Positions 35,415 through 46,484 of a stretch of 64,000 nucleotides of DNA are shown piece by piece. The stretch's first letter is position 1, and every line of letters begins with the position of its first letter. The notes under the pieces were generated by a model. The model was given only the letters and a program-made list of their open reading frames with translations. It was not told where the DNA came from and ran no database searches. Made by a program: the position numbers and the translations under genes. Source of the DNA: Bedellia somnulentella (lineage: Eukaryota > Arthropoda > Insecta > Lepidoptera > Bedelliidae); the NCBI GenBank assembly GCA_963576735.1, contig OY755170.1, positions 17,778,875 through 17,842,874 of the forward strand. The letters are read 5' to 3'.

Positions 35415-36000
35415 TAATTTGGAAGGCTGTTGGAGTCTTGAATTACCTGATTGTCTGAAAGTAAAAAGGTTCCCCTTTATGCCGTCGGTCCCGGCTCCTA
35501 TGACGGTATTAGTTATTTGTATGCCAACCCGCACTAGGCCAACATGGTGTACTATGTCCCTAGGGCCACGCCGACCAAGGCAGCGCCTGTGTGCGGAACC
35601 TCTGAAGCGCCTCTTTTTAGGGTTCCCTACCAAATGGTAAAGCGGGACCCTATTGCTGTTTGTCTGTCTGTCTGTCTCCAGGCTGTATGTCATAAACCGT
35701 GATAGCTTAAAAGCTGAAATTTTCACAAATGATGTATTGCTGTTGCCGCTAACAACAATACACAAAAATAGAAAAATAAAATCATTTTATGTAATAACCG
35801 TGTTATTATCGTATTTTATTGCTCAATTTGAAAAACTTAAAGACGTAGAAGCTTGAAATTTTCGCATAATATTTACTTGTATATCACCTTTCAAACAAAT
35901 AATTAAATAACAGTAAAGTAAATATCAAACGGGGGCTCCCATACACGAACGTAATTTTCTATTATAGATGATAACGCGGAACCCTTCGTGACTTCCTTTA
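35415..36000 (+). repeat. SINE E fragment and a common dispersed repeat
   Basis: Positions 35415-35570 are a diverged SINE E core (GCCGTCGGTCCCGGCTCC). From 35612, TTTTAGGGTTCCCTACCAAA, a (TCTG)n run, CAGGCTGTATGTCATAAACCG and GTTGCCGCTAACAAC, then a tail near GGAACCCTTCG at 35975, match a repeat common across Lepidoptera. No ORF of substance is present. Confidence 0.5.
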
Positions 36001-36579
36001 ACGAATTTAGACTTTTTATGAATATTTTTATTAGTAAATTTTTACTGAGAATAATTTGTAATATTTAAATTACAGCTTTAACTTAATGCTCATGGGTATA
36101 AAACAAAATACCATAAAACGGCCGGGACAAAGTTATTTTTTCTATTGAAATAATGTTTTTTTTTTATCTTAAACAGAAGTTATATTTATTTGTTTAGAAA
36201 ATTACATAAAAGTACCGACCACTACTTGTAGCATTTTAGCAGCAGCAGATAGTTTCTTTCTTAATTTATTTATTTATTTTGTTTATTTTGCCTTGGCTAT
36301 CTCGTTCATTTCGACCGACAGGTCTTATGTCCTAACTGATAGAGGCATTTTGAAGGTAAATTTACTCATATAACATCAGTAGTTAATTATCATAAATCAT
36401 TCTATATGTCCTGTAAACTTTTCCTTACTGTCATTCCAAAGTTGTATTTGTGATAATTGTGTTCGTTTCAAAGTATTAGTACAAACGCACAAGAAGTATC
36501 AGTGTAAAATTGACTTTGAAAGTGGCCAAAGGGTAATCCGCAAGGTCAGAAATTTTTACTATTTTTTACTGACTAACTA

Positions 36580-36711
36580 CCGATTTCTGAATTGAGTATT
36601 CCAGCCGAGAACAACTTAAGTATCGTTCTGTCGCATTGAAATCTTAACAACTGAATGAGACAAAACGATACTTAAGTCGTTCTCAGCTTAAATACTCAAT
36701 TCAGAAATCGG
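36580..36711. repeat. Short fold-back element
   Basis: CCGATTTCTGAATTGAGTAT and its inverse end the element. The arms run about 57 bp with few mismatches around a loop of under 20 bp, so the transcript would be a long hairpin. Confidence 0.8.
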
Positions 36712-37550
36712 GCGTATGTAACTTATTAAAGGCGTTGGTAAGAAAGGTATTCAGTTCAATAATTAAAGCATTGAATAGTCGACACAACGTCATCGCTGAT
36801 ATAACCATAGATATATAAACAAACGTGCGTGCTTCTACACGAAAACATTTATATACATTTCTAGTGTTTTATTTTATTTTTAACGTAGAATATAATAAAA
36901 CACGTAAATGTAAACTATGATATGTTAGTATTTAATTAATGAACTATGGTAAACACGCTCTAACTTACATAACCGGTATAATTAAATTGAAATTACTAAG
37001 TTTTTCCGACATAAAAATCCCGAGGAAAATGTATTGCCATCAGCCCAGAAAAGCTCCCCGTTTGTAAATAAAATAAAAAGTAAAGGAAACAAGTCTCCTA
37101 TTTCCTGTAATAAATTTTGCTTTCTATAGTAATGATAAGTAATTGTAAACCACCTAGTATTGAAGACGGATATTCGAAGCCTAGTCGTAACCACATCATG
37201 CTAGCTACTGTTTAATACTAAGCTCTAATTTAATGATGAAAACCATGTTTATTTTACCCTTACACTTACTTGTTGAATATGTTCAAGTGTTTCAGAGTGT
37301 TATTCCATCTAAGGTTTAAACGTTTATTTATCGGGAGGGCGCTCTACCATACTATTTTCGTAAGCTCGAAGACATACACCCACTCACTCATCAAACTCAT
37401 CCATTATTCATATTGGTTGAAATTCTACATTCTGTATTACCATTTTCGATTTAGAACTAAAACAAATCGGGTGTTTCATTGTTTAAATTACCAGTGGATA
37501 CGTAGAATGTTTTTGTTCATAAAAACCTCGTGTGGGGATTATTTCTAATA

Positions 37551-37779
37551 AATAAAAGATAAATAAGGGAAAGAAAAATTTCGACACCAGTGGAAATCGA
37601 ACCCAAGACCTCCGGGCATATGCCCCGTTGCTCTGCCAATTAAACTATAGTGTCAAGTGGCTTCTAGTGCAAAATTGTTCTTTCCTTTTTTTCTGTTTAA
37701 ACTTTTTTCAGGTAGTTTTAGCGTTCCCTATCTCCTTTGGTGTCGAAATTTTTCTTTCCTTTATTTATCCTTTATTTTC
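37551..37779 (-). mobile_element. Fold-back element containing a tRNA-like sequence
   Basis: The arms 37551-37593 and 37735-37779 are inverted near-matches (about 40 of 43 bases) around GATAAATAAGGGAAAGAAAA and TTTCGACACCA. The tRNA-like stretch (37654-37583, minus) begins in the loop and ends inside the left arm. There is no ORF. Confidence 0.7.
37583..37654 (-). other. tRNA-like sequence (probable pseudogene or SINE head)
   Basis: In 72 nt, the acceptor strands GACACTA and TGGTGTC pair at all seven positions (one U-G). The D stem pairs, and a B box GGTTCGATTTCC is present. The T stem has one mismatch, and the anticodon loop lacks the U at position 33, so a working tRNA is unlikely. Confidence 0.55.
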
Positions 37780-39796
37780 ACTACACGTCAATTTCTAGCC
37801 TAATTTTTACTCTACTGTATTCAGTATGCCTTTGTGTTGTGATGTTATGAAATATACACACAATCTAATTTAAAGACAATAATAGAAAATAAAATACGTT
37901 TCTAAAGTGCCTACTCCCTAACCCGTGAGTAATTAAGAATTTTATTGAGATCCAATAGATTCAAGTTTAATCATTGTAAGTAAGAAAAGATTTAGATCCC
38001 ATAGTCATCTCGTCAAAAAAGTGACGAAATAAACAGACGTATAAGCAAAACAAACGGGGACTTATCCGGATATACCGGATTGCAAGACTACTGCGGATTA
38101 GTGCAGATAAATAACTAACGTAGTACAGTCTGCTAGCAAAAAGCTCAACTAGAGAAAGCGACCATTGTCATTAAGTATATTCTGAAAGCCATTGTAATTT
38201 ATGCGGTGTGAATATTATCAAACAATACTTATCATCATAGCAACTGTCTACTGAGTCTAACTCTATCACTAACTTGAACATGGGACGTGTTTTACAACGA
38301 TACCTTTTCTAAACATAATACATTCGCGGCCTTATCGCTCGCATCGTTTTAGTTAATAAGAACCGTATTATTCTAACTATTCACTAACAAAATTCATGAA
38401 CATAATTCAGAGAAAACCCGAAAACATCCGAATAATATTGTTGTTTACTTATTAATGTACTAAATGCTCGGAAACAATCACGGCGTTTAATTAAGTATTT
38501 CTAACGATATTTACGATTAACAGTAATCTGACTACTTCTTGGCGACTAAGAAATAATCTTTTTATAATTAACTGTTCGGTACAGGTTTGGTCGAGAAAAC
38601 GCATGACTTTGCCATTAATCCAACACGGTGGTACTTATTCCGTCCTTTACCAATGAACAACATAAGAGCACTGTTTTTACCGAGCTGAAAAATCTACGAT
38701 AGTTTCACTTACTTTTATGTCAAAACAGCAAAATATAACTGAACAAGAGATACGCATAGTTTGAAGCGGGTATTCCGGCAGACGTCTCATACGCGGCTTT
38801 GGTAGAATTAACTGTATTAAATATACTCATTTAAACATGCTGATTTGCAATTCAGAACCTTACTTTAGTGTACACTTTACTAGGTTGGATTTTTTTGACG
38901 AGCCGTTGCTAATTACTATGCAAACTTAACTATGATTTATATAATTTACTGTTCTTTTATCGGGATAAATAATTAAGATATAAATAACATATTAACTGAA
39001 AAATCTTCATTTACAAATCTTAACGACTAAATAGAAAATCGATTCTAGCAAAAAATACCAATTCTCTTGTTTTCATCTAAACCATTGGCTGAATATAATT
39101 CTCTATTACTACTACTATGAGTTTAACCCTTCGCGGTACTAATACGCGATATTATGTTGGTAGCAATAATATAAAAATCACCTAAGCAGTATTTTATAAA
39201 CGTAATTAATAGTATATGAACACGAGTAGGTAGCTTTTGCTTGCCAAAATCAATCACATTCGAATCCGCATAATGAATATTTATAGACTCTCCATTGTTT
39301 ACAAAATCCATATTAATTTGGATTTTCGCAGACAATGCTTCAAATTAGGAATGATAGGGAATATTTAATGCCTTTTCATTATTCCAACTATTAAACCTCA
39401 ACCGCTGACCTTTTGAAAAAAAACCTTAGTAAATATTATGTTGCAATTGATTTGAATAGCAATTGCAAACATTTGAATAAAAAAAGTATTCTTTTGATCT
39501 TGAATAGAACTGACACTAAGTTTCATACTAATTACCTCACAACCTTTATTTTTAAAGTTGTAGACAAAAAATCCGGAAATTAAAATAGCGGATAGAGACA
39601 TTTGATTAATTTGCTTTAAGTTAGCTAAGCAATTTAGTAAGTAATTGTATCCATCAGAAAAATTTAAATATGCAAGACTTAAGTTTTATGCTATAATAAT
39701 AACATATATTATAAAAACTTCTTTAACCATATAAACACACTTAAAAATTAATAAATAAAACAGGAGTATCGCAGAGCTGATTAAACATATCCTTAC

Positions 39797-39981
39797 CTCA
39801 TTGGAGGCTCGATGGATGTCGTGTTGTGATTAGTCCGGCGACATGCGATGATTCAGCAGTTGTGTGCTAATTCCGGTGAGGATAGCTGAATGTATGGTGT
39901 GGACGTGAGGAGATCGCGAAGTCGCGGAGGTGATGAGGAGCGGTATGACGAAGCTGCCGGGCGGCCGCGGTGAGAGCGACT
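39797..39981 (-). CDS. Neprilysin-like gene, exon 1a (5' UTR plus start codon)
   Basis: Only the last five bases are coding: the ATG at 39801-39799 and two bases of codon 2, directly before the donor GTAAGG. Joined to exon 2, codon 2 becomes AGT (Ser), so this isoform begins Met-Ser-Gly-Asp-Ala-Asp. The 5' end is inferred from an initiator A at 39981 placed 33 bases after a TATA box, giving a 180-nt 5' UTR. The UTR holds one small upstream ORF (39844-39830, four codons plus stop). No other in-frame start exists in the exon before the ATG used. The donor and phase are read directly; the transcription start is inference. Confidence 0.82.
39830..39844 (-). promoter_or_regulatory. Upstream ORF in exon 1a leader
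   Basis: ATG-TCG-CCG-GAC-TAA lies 29 bases before the main start codon. It is the only upstream ATG in the inferred 180-nt leader. It could dampen translation of the main ORF; that effect is inference. Confidence 0.45.
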
Positions 39982-39983
39982 GA
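39979..39983 (-). promoter_or_regulatory. Arthropod initiator (TCAGT) and probable transcription start
   Basis: TCAGT on the minus strand matches the arthropod initiator and puts the start A at 39981. It pairs with the TATA box at 40014-40007. The start site is inferred and not confirmed by transcript data. Confidence 0.65.
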
Positions 39984-40006
39984 GGCGCGCGCTTCACCAG
40001 CCAGCA

Positions 40007-40014
40007 CTTTTATA
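40007..40014 (-). promoter_or_regulatory. TATA box of the neprilysin-like gene (TATAAAAG)
   Basis: TATAAAAG reads on the minus strand. Its first T is 33 bases from the initiator A at 39981, the usual spacing for an insect TATA promoter. The region from here to the start codon is GC-richer than its surroundings. Confidence 0.75.
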
Positions 40015-41077
40015 TGCTCTCCTACTTCCAATTACGTTTTCTGTAGCCGGTCTGCCGCTGCACTATACCTTGCAGGTTGCAACCGATTCCGTTGACCCGT
40101 ACACTAATCAAAATTATCCAATGCGCACAATGGGTCAAGGTATGGCTTACATTCAATGAGGAAAAAATTAATAGAGGAAATGGCTTTGCTTAAAAGTAAG
40201 TATTTTAATAAATAACATACACTGGCTGAACTTAATTGCCTCCGGACCAGGTGTTATGTTATATTTCGTAAGTAAAAGGCAAATAAGCCTATATTTTACT
40301 ACCGCATAAAGCCAGTCGACGGAGTCCAGGGATAATACATAGTGTTGTGAGTATGGCTTTAAAGTATAATTAATAAACGGACCGGAGTTATTTCTATAGT
40401 GTAATAGTTAAGTAATTGAGATTATTGACTTTTGGCAATAATTGTAACAGGAGTAAAATCGAAATGATGTAATTTTTTGTATTGAGCTTTTGAAAATAAA
40501 AATGCTGATAGAGCGTTTTCTTAGCCATCTCTCATCTCATTATATTGTGGAAGGATAATCCGTGGGAGCTAAATCGAGTCCCTTTTACAGTTCTTAAACG
40601 AAGGTCTTTAGACAATTTCGATAACCCTTCAAACACAGTGTAGGTACAGAGAGATCTATGTGTGTTGATATTTGAGTAAGATCAACTCAAATGTCAGTCA
40701 AATCAAATGCTCAGCCGATTTCAGCATAATATTTTTCACTGGTTCCTTCTACGTCGAAAAAGGTTCAGCTCTACTAAGTTTTGTGTGGGTCACTATATTT
40801 ATATTATTATCACCAGAACACTAAAGTATAGTTAATAAAGTTAAATTTAGTTTATAAAGGCGATGTGTTTTTAATACTAATCGTTTTATCTAGCTACTCA
40901 TACAGTTTTAAGACTAATAACTTAAATGCGTTCCTTTGTATTCTATTATCAGTTATTTTTCCATTCACAGTAATCCATTAAGGAATAAATAAATTACAAA
41001 TATACTTAACGATACGATTACTCTGCAGTAGATGTATTTATTTGTAGTAAATGTTTACTTATGTATATGTATGCTGT

Positions 41078-41350
41078 GTAGTGTCGGCTCAGAATAGCAC
41101 TACCCCATTTCTTCCGGTGGGTGTACGTAAGAGGCGACTAACGGTATTAGGGGCTTTTATGGTATTTTTGGGGTAAGGTAAGGTATTTTTTGGGCGATGC
41201 GGTTGGAAACCCATCACCAACAACCTTTATTCTACCATCTTTTCCCCACACAACTTTCCAAAAGTGGCTGATGAATTTCTAATTCCTTAGCTCTGGCTAC
41301 CCCTTCTAGGGATTTATATCCGTGAGTATATGTATGTATGTATGTATATG
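41078..41350 (+). repeat. Family B short repeat with internal duplication
   Basis: The plus-strand copy is well preserved (GTGTAGTGTCGGCTCAGAAT to CCGTGAGTATATGTATGTAT). The phrase GGTATTTTTGG is duplicated with extra GTAAGGTAAG in the middle. Confidence 0.8.
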
Positions 41351-41676
41351 TTTACTTACTTTTATACTCAGGTCGACAAAGGATAGTAGTATTAAATAAG
41401 TATTCAAAGTAAGGAGGTGAAGAAATAACAGTATATTATTTTAAATTACATTGTTTTGGTTCCATTTAATAAAAATAATTCCTTTCTATAAAACACATTT
41501 ATCCTTTATATAATTGAATATCGTCGCGTCAATTGCTGAACCATTAAGCTATCTATCTAAGTTGTTACCGTGACAAAAATGTGAGAATAACAAAGATTTG
41601 GTTCTTTGTAGTAAATTTGTGGTCACGTGTGAGTTGTGCTCTTAAGTGTATGTATATGTTGCCGACATCTGGAGGC

Positions 41677-41948
41677 CTAGTACGGGCGCTATTTTATGGG
41701 CACGATATCGGTAAGAATGAGATGACAATATATCATACTAAGTAAGAGCGTAAGACATGGCTGTTTTATAACACGCGATATCTTGTTAAAAGGTCGCTCA
41801 AACTAGCCATGCAGGAGACCTAGCACGAGCGTTATTTTATCGTTACCTTGTCGATTAGAATGAGATAAAATATACGATAGTATGTAAGTGCAAAAGTGAT
41901 AGATGTTTTATACCACGCGCTATACAGTTAAAATGTTGCTCATGCTAG
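41677..41948 (+). repeat. Family D repeat, tandem dimer 1
   Basis: Two plus-orientation monomers, 41677-41806 and 41820-41948, start 143 bp apart. The short spacer between them contains GCAGGAGAC. Each has the CTAG-based inverted ends, altered in places (GTACGGGCG at the first left end). Confidence 0.75.
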
Positions 41949-42609
41949 CTGGGCTGGTTAACTAAACACCGCCGGCTCCTAATTAGAGGCCACACTTTAG
42001 CTAAGCAAGTGGTTCACGTCAATGTTTAACCCGTTCATTAATTAACTGCTGATTTAACTAGATAACTGTAAAGCTTTATTATACAAAATGGAACTATAGT
42101 ATCCTACAGCAAAAATCATAAAAAATATTGATCGGCCGAAAGTAATGAAGTCAAATATTGTGTACCAAGCATATTTCTCTACAGCATTTTTTGAGTATTC
42201 GTTGGCTCTGGCCTATTATAAGAACCAATAAAGATGTACTACTATACTACCAATAAACCAATAAAGATGTAGTACGTAAATAGAACATTTGATGAGTAGG
42301 CGTTTTGTGTACTGCCGCTGTGTCACTTTTATTCTACCGCATTGACTGATTGTGCCTCTTTATCGCTCTTATTGGTGGAACGTGACACTATTTCATGCGT
42401 GCAACCGTACATAATTTTTTACAGACTTCAAAAAATTAAAGTTCTCAATTCGATTGTTTATACACCTATATTTTTATGTATGTGACGCAACGCAATTACT
42501 CAGTAAATGATCATTAAATTTTAAAAAAAATCTGTTGGATATGCTTTCCGAGTGGTCCCATTTAATATCCATGAAGTTTGATAGCGTCATTAAAAAATAA
42601 CTACTACTA

Positions 42610-42975
42610 GGTTTCCGTCAAATGGATGTGAAGTCAGAGGGACAACTCTGAACATCGAGAACGATAATAAGCATACATCTTCTACCCATATTAAAATTTA
42701 TTTCTTTCTCCCTCGCACGATCGTATATTCGGATTTTGACATTTTGATATGTATAGAATAATGCAAATATTTCAATTCAATGAAACCAACGACATTACGG
42801 AGGTATCGTTGGATTCGTCGAATATCACCATGTAGTCTCATATATCAGAAATTACAAAATACGAATATTCGATCGTGTGAGCGAGACAGAAATAAATTTT
42901 AATATGGGATAGAAGATATAACTATGCCTATTATCGTTCTCGATGTGCAGAGTTGACCCTCACTTCCATTTTGAA
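42610..42975. mobile_element. Fold-back MITE with about 100-bp arms
   Basis: The arms begin GAGGGACAACTCTGAACATC (left) and the inverse of GAGGGTCAACTCTGCACATC (right). They continue through CGAGAACGATAATA and TATTAAAATTTATTTC to GTATATTCG, with AAATGGA-type flanks that extend the palindrome. A related, more decayed element is at 3335-3580. Confidence 0.7.
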
Positions 42976-43002
42976 AAAGAAACTAAATAAAAATGCGTAC
43001 AT

Positions 43003-43126
43003 TCATATAGTTACGGCTATAAATCCCAAGAAGGTGTAGTCAGAGCCTTAGCCCTAATACCGTAAGTCACGACACCCGCAAGAAAAAGTAGATTTGTGCT
43101 ATTCTAAGCCGACACTACACAGTCAT
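43003..43126 (-). repeat. Family B repeat with internal deletion
   Basis: The tail part (GTTACGGCTATAAATCCC, minus-strand sense of the GTAT end) and the head part (TTCTAAGCCGACACTACACAG) are present. The central third is missing. Confidence 0.6.
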
Positions 43127-43198
43127 ATATTTTAACGTCTAAATCATCGGCTTCCCGTAATAGCAGAGCCATAGAATACCATAGGAACCTCTGAAGAA

Positions 43199-43329
43199 CA
43201 AGCACGAGCCGTGTTTAAACTAGTTATCGCGTGGGATAAAGCAGCCATCTCTTACGCACTTACTTAGTATCGTATACTGCCATCTCATTCTAACCGTTAT
43301 CGTGTCGATAAAATAGTTCTCGTGCTTGC
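43199..43329 (-). repeat. Family D repeat, single copy
   Basis: It is oriented opposite to the copies at 2603 and 41677, with ends AAGCACGAGCC and CTCGTGCTTG. The interior TTAGTATCGTATACTGCCAT is nearly the same as in 46627-46755. Confidence 0.7.
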
Positions 43330-44447
43330 TCTGCCTATGCTATATATCTACCGGTTAACTTACTGAATGCATGCATTTACCTACTACGGTAGCACTTAAA
43401 ATAACTGTCTCACAGTGTATATTGCGTTGGTTTGGTTTGATACGATCCTCGTCTTTTTTATGTTAATTTTGTCTCTGTGGATCGGTAGAGCTATTTGGTT
43501 GAATTCCATAAATTTATGTAATGATTCGGTAAAGTAGCTATAGACATTGTAAACCGTATCTTAGGTGAAACACAGACAATAATCAGTAGAAAAATCTATT
43601 TTAAAACTTATTTAATCAAACGAATACAAAGGTATAAAATTAATCAACTTATCTACTAAGCATTTAGGATCAATCGAGAATATTGATTTTTGCTTCGAGT
43701 TTTTGATGTAAAAGGGTAGGTTGTAACAGTTAATAAAATAATTATATATATATATATATATATATATGATATTTTCATGCTGTAAAAATCCTTTCCACAT
43801 TGTGCTATGCAGTTTCAAATCTAAAACGATTATTTTTAAGTTGTAATAGTACTTACTAAAACTACCTAATTACTATTTTATAGTATGAAATTTGTAAACT
43901 TCGTTGTTCATAGTACTTGATAATACGTTTTTACACCTTATTATAATGATTTGATTAACTGTTTTTTTCATTAATATAAACTATAACGAGTACTGAATGT
44001 AACATAGAATATGTGTTCCTTTCTTTATATTTAATTTTTTGTCTCATTGAGAGGTTTTCTTTTTGAGAAATAAAAAAACAACATAGTTTCCTAGAGCTCT
44101 GTAGATGGCGTTGATGTAACTACGTTACTTACTTAAATTTTTCCTTAGTGGCCTAAATCATGTTGCCAGAATAATTTCACCAATGTCAACTTTAAAAACA
44201 TGTGTCACATCACCATAGAGTAACTTTTTGGCGAATAAAAACAACAAAAAGAATGTTTACAGATCCACAATCTTTTCTTGGCCGGTAAGGGCTGTCGCTG
44301 TCATCGATATTAGTATTGCCAGTAAATAAAAAAAAAAACCATTATAAGGGAAATAACTTTACATCATACGGGCTAATTTATTTATGTATTGAAATGTCTT
44401 AATAAAACAATTTATATAATATTCATTTAATTAATAACTAGTTGCTG

Positions 44448-44692
44448 TGTAGTGTCGGCTTAAAATAGCACTACCCCATTTCTGCCGGTGGGTGTACGTA
44501 AGAGGCGACTAACGGTATTGGGGCTTTTAAGAGATTTTTGGGCGAAGCGGTTGGAGACCCATTACCAATAACCTTTATTTTACCATCTTTACCCCACTCA
44601 ACTTTCCGAAAGTGGCTGAGGAGTTTCTAGTTCCTTAGCTCGGGCTACCCCTTCTAGGAATTTACAGCCTTGAGTATATGTATGTATGTAAT
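44448..44692 (+). repeat. Family B short repeat, well preserved
   Basis: It runs GTGTAGTGTCGGCTTAAAAT through GTTGGAGACCCATTACC to TTGAGTATATGTATGTATG. It is inserted within the transposon 44260-45993. Confidence 0.8.
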
Positions 44693-45136
44693 AACTATTA
44701 TTGTAAGTGAACAAGTTCGTTTTAATGTAAGCTAATTATATTTATTTATTTTTGCCCTTGTCTGGTATGTCTACCCGAATGACTGTGTATCCTAAATTTG
44801 ATGATCTTACCTCCCAAATGTTGTCTGGAAGCTTTTAGCGATAACACTGCCAATTGTACTTTTCTGCAAGCTGTTTCATTATTTTATACTCAAGGATTTG
44901 TTATTTGTGCCACTCGGAGTTAATTAGTGGGTAACTACTTCAAATTATTTTTAAATCCTGTAAATTAGAGGCTTACCTTGTTGTGTACTGTCTTTAACAT
45001 TTCATATTTACACATAGATCCCCTAAAAAGGTGGCACAGAAAAAATAATTCTAAACATCAGATATCGTTTGGGTCATTCATTTTGCTGGGTCAGTGAATT
45101 TATGGGCACTTTTTTATTGCTGTTAACAGCCTTGTA

Positions 45137-45512
45137 ACATATAACATAACATAACATAATATAAACGTTCTCGCCGAATACCCCCGAAGGGGTTTGGCAG
45201 AGGTACTAATACTTCTGAACATCACGTGACTTTGTCACCTGGTGTTCAGAGTACCCTCGTTTTGCATGGACAGTGTACTCACGTGATAGGGGGCAGGCCT
45301 ATCGCCGTTTTGTACGAATACACTGTCACACCACTAAGTACAACTCAGCCATGTGGGTTATCTCACGATTTTTCCCTCACCGTTAACAACCGTGATAAAT
45401 TAACCACACATATGACTTTAGAAAAGACAAATTGGTGAAGGCCCGATTCCGGATTTGAACACTAGTCGCTTGCACGTTAACCGGTGTTCTACCCATTAAG
45501 CTATCCCGTCGT
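45137..45512 (-). repeat. SINE family A, copy 4
   Basis: This full-length minus-strand copy has a long ATAACAT tail. The head carries TAGCTTAATGGG and GTTCAAATCC. It is inserted inside the DNA transposon at 44260-45993. Confidence 0.83.
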
Positions 45513-46484
45513 ATTTGCCTTTTATTTTAATATGTCAGACAGTTATTACTTAAGAAATCACACATTGGTACATCCCCGCATTAGGATTAGAACCCACGCA
45601 TCAGTGTTTACGAAGTGAAATCTTATTCAGGAGCATTTCCCCACTTCTCGTAACCCGCACCGCATGACTATCGATGCGCGCACAACTTTTCGGACGGTGT
45701 TAGCCTACTTAGATAAAATTTAACAATATAAATAATAATTTTCATGAATTTTTATATTGAATACTGGAAATAAAAGCGTTTATCAATAAGCAAAGATACA
45801 TCATAAAAATAATTGTCTTTGAAAAAAAGTTTCCACTACAAAAAATATTAATGAAAGTGATAATTTATTATATACGTAGGTCACCCTATAATTTTTATTT
45901 AGTTAAGAACTAACTGACAATGACAGGCCGAAATTTCAAAATGGCGACAGTAGTACCAGAGTCGCCGCCGGCCAAGTTATGATTGTGGATCTGTAATATG
46001 AATACCGTCTTTGTTTATTTACTTTTAAGCTATCTTGGCTTAAACTGATATTTATATAGACTTTCAAATCAGAACGTTTTTATGTACGTTCCGTTTTACG
46101 ATATCATTACATCCAAGTGTGAAAAATGGTGTGACGTTCCGTTCCTACCAGTAACATAGCAAGTCTGGCGCCATCTACCCTGAGAACAGGGAAGAAGAAA
46201 AAAAGAAAAAAAGGAAAACCTCTCAATCGGACCCAGGTTCACAAAAAAATATTCAAGATCAAGTAATCCAGAAATAAAATGAAATTTAACCTGTCTTTCA
46301 ATTCATTAAAGGACAAAAACATAAAAGAAAGGAAAATAGCATAATTAATTAAACTCGATCGTGTCACCCATACTTGCAGAAAAAGAGCATCAGTTGCTAA
46401 AGATGACATAATCATAAATTTTAAAATTAGTGCAATGACAAACATATTGAGTGCTCTACACCTTTACGCCAAGGTCCTGCATAA

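Larger units (their letters stand above)
28662..39796. other. Intron 1 (11.1 kb from exon 1a)
   Basis: It holds candidate exon 1b and the CpG block near the exon 2 end, family B and C repeats, a LINE-tail repeat, a SINE A copy, a common dispersed repeat at 35612-36000 and two fold-back elements, listed separately. The stretches 30000-31200, 33340-35340 and 37790-39790 show nothing I can support beyond AT-rich sequence. Confidence 0.6.
543..39981 (-). other. Neprilysin-like M13 metallopeptidase gene, 5' part (9 exons, continues beyond position 1)
   Basis: This is a type II membrane zinc endopeptidase gene of the neprilysin (M13) family, whose members cleave small peptides outside the cell. 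Splicing the nine exons gives 1125 nt, or 375 codons, with no stop, and every junction keeps phase. In order the protein has a cytosolic tail (GDADYIPTSYN...), a basic KR before a hydrophobic membrane segment, the ICSTPGCVHTA cysteine block, the EPCDDFYDFACG signature, and the PLLDML..LGGWPVL, KNSTSRIID, LDQASLGL.REYLNR and IPWLEYIN blocks seen in insect neprilysins. Full-length members run about 750 to 800 residues, so roughly half is here. The HExxH/ExxxD active site must lie left of position 1. The first two introns are 11.1 and 20.4 kb and are filled with transposons, while 3' introns are 0.1 to 2.6 kb. Which insect neprilysin paralogue it is cannot be decided. Confidence 0.93.
44260..45993. 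mobile_element. TIR DNA transposon, non-autonomous, TA target duplication
   Basis: The ends CAGATCCACAATC and GATTGTGGATCTG are followed inward by TTGGCCGG and CCGGCCAA. A TA dinucleotide flanks both sides (44258-44259, 45994-45995). Comparison with the uninterrupted element at 20.9 kb supports a single TA before insertion. The 1734-bp body contains a family B repeat and a SINE A copy but no transposase. A TA duplication suggests the Tc1/mariner group; that is inference. Confidence 0.8.
44049..46224. mobile_element. 440-bp-type DNA element split by a later insertion
   Basis: The left piece 44049-44259 and right piece 45994-46224 together match the intact element at 20866-21305 in reverse orientation, with the same GAGAGGTTTTC ends. 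The gap is filled by the transposon at 44260-45993. Confidence 0.82.

Noticed and set aside
35346..35765. Minus-strand 139-codon frame
   Set aside because: It overlaps a SINE E fragment and a common dispersed repeat and includes a TCTG microsatellite.
37583..37654. Functional tRNA gene
   Set aside because: The acceptor stem pairs, but the anticodon loop lacks U33, the T stem has a mismatch, and the sequence is embedded in a fold-back repeat.
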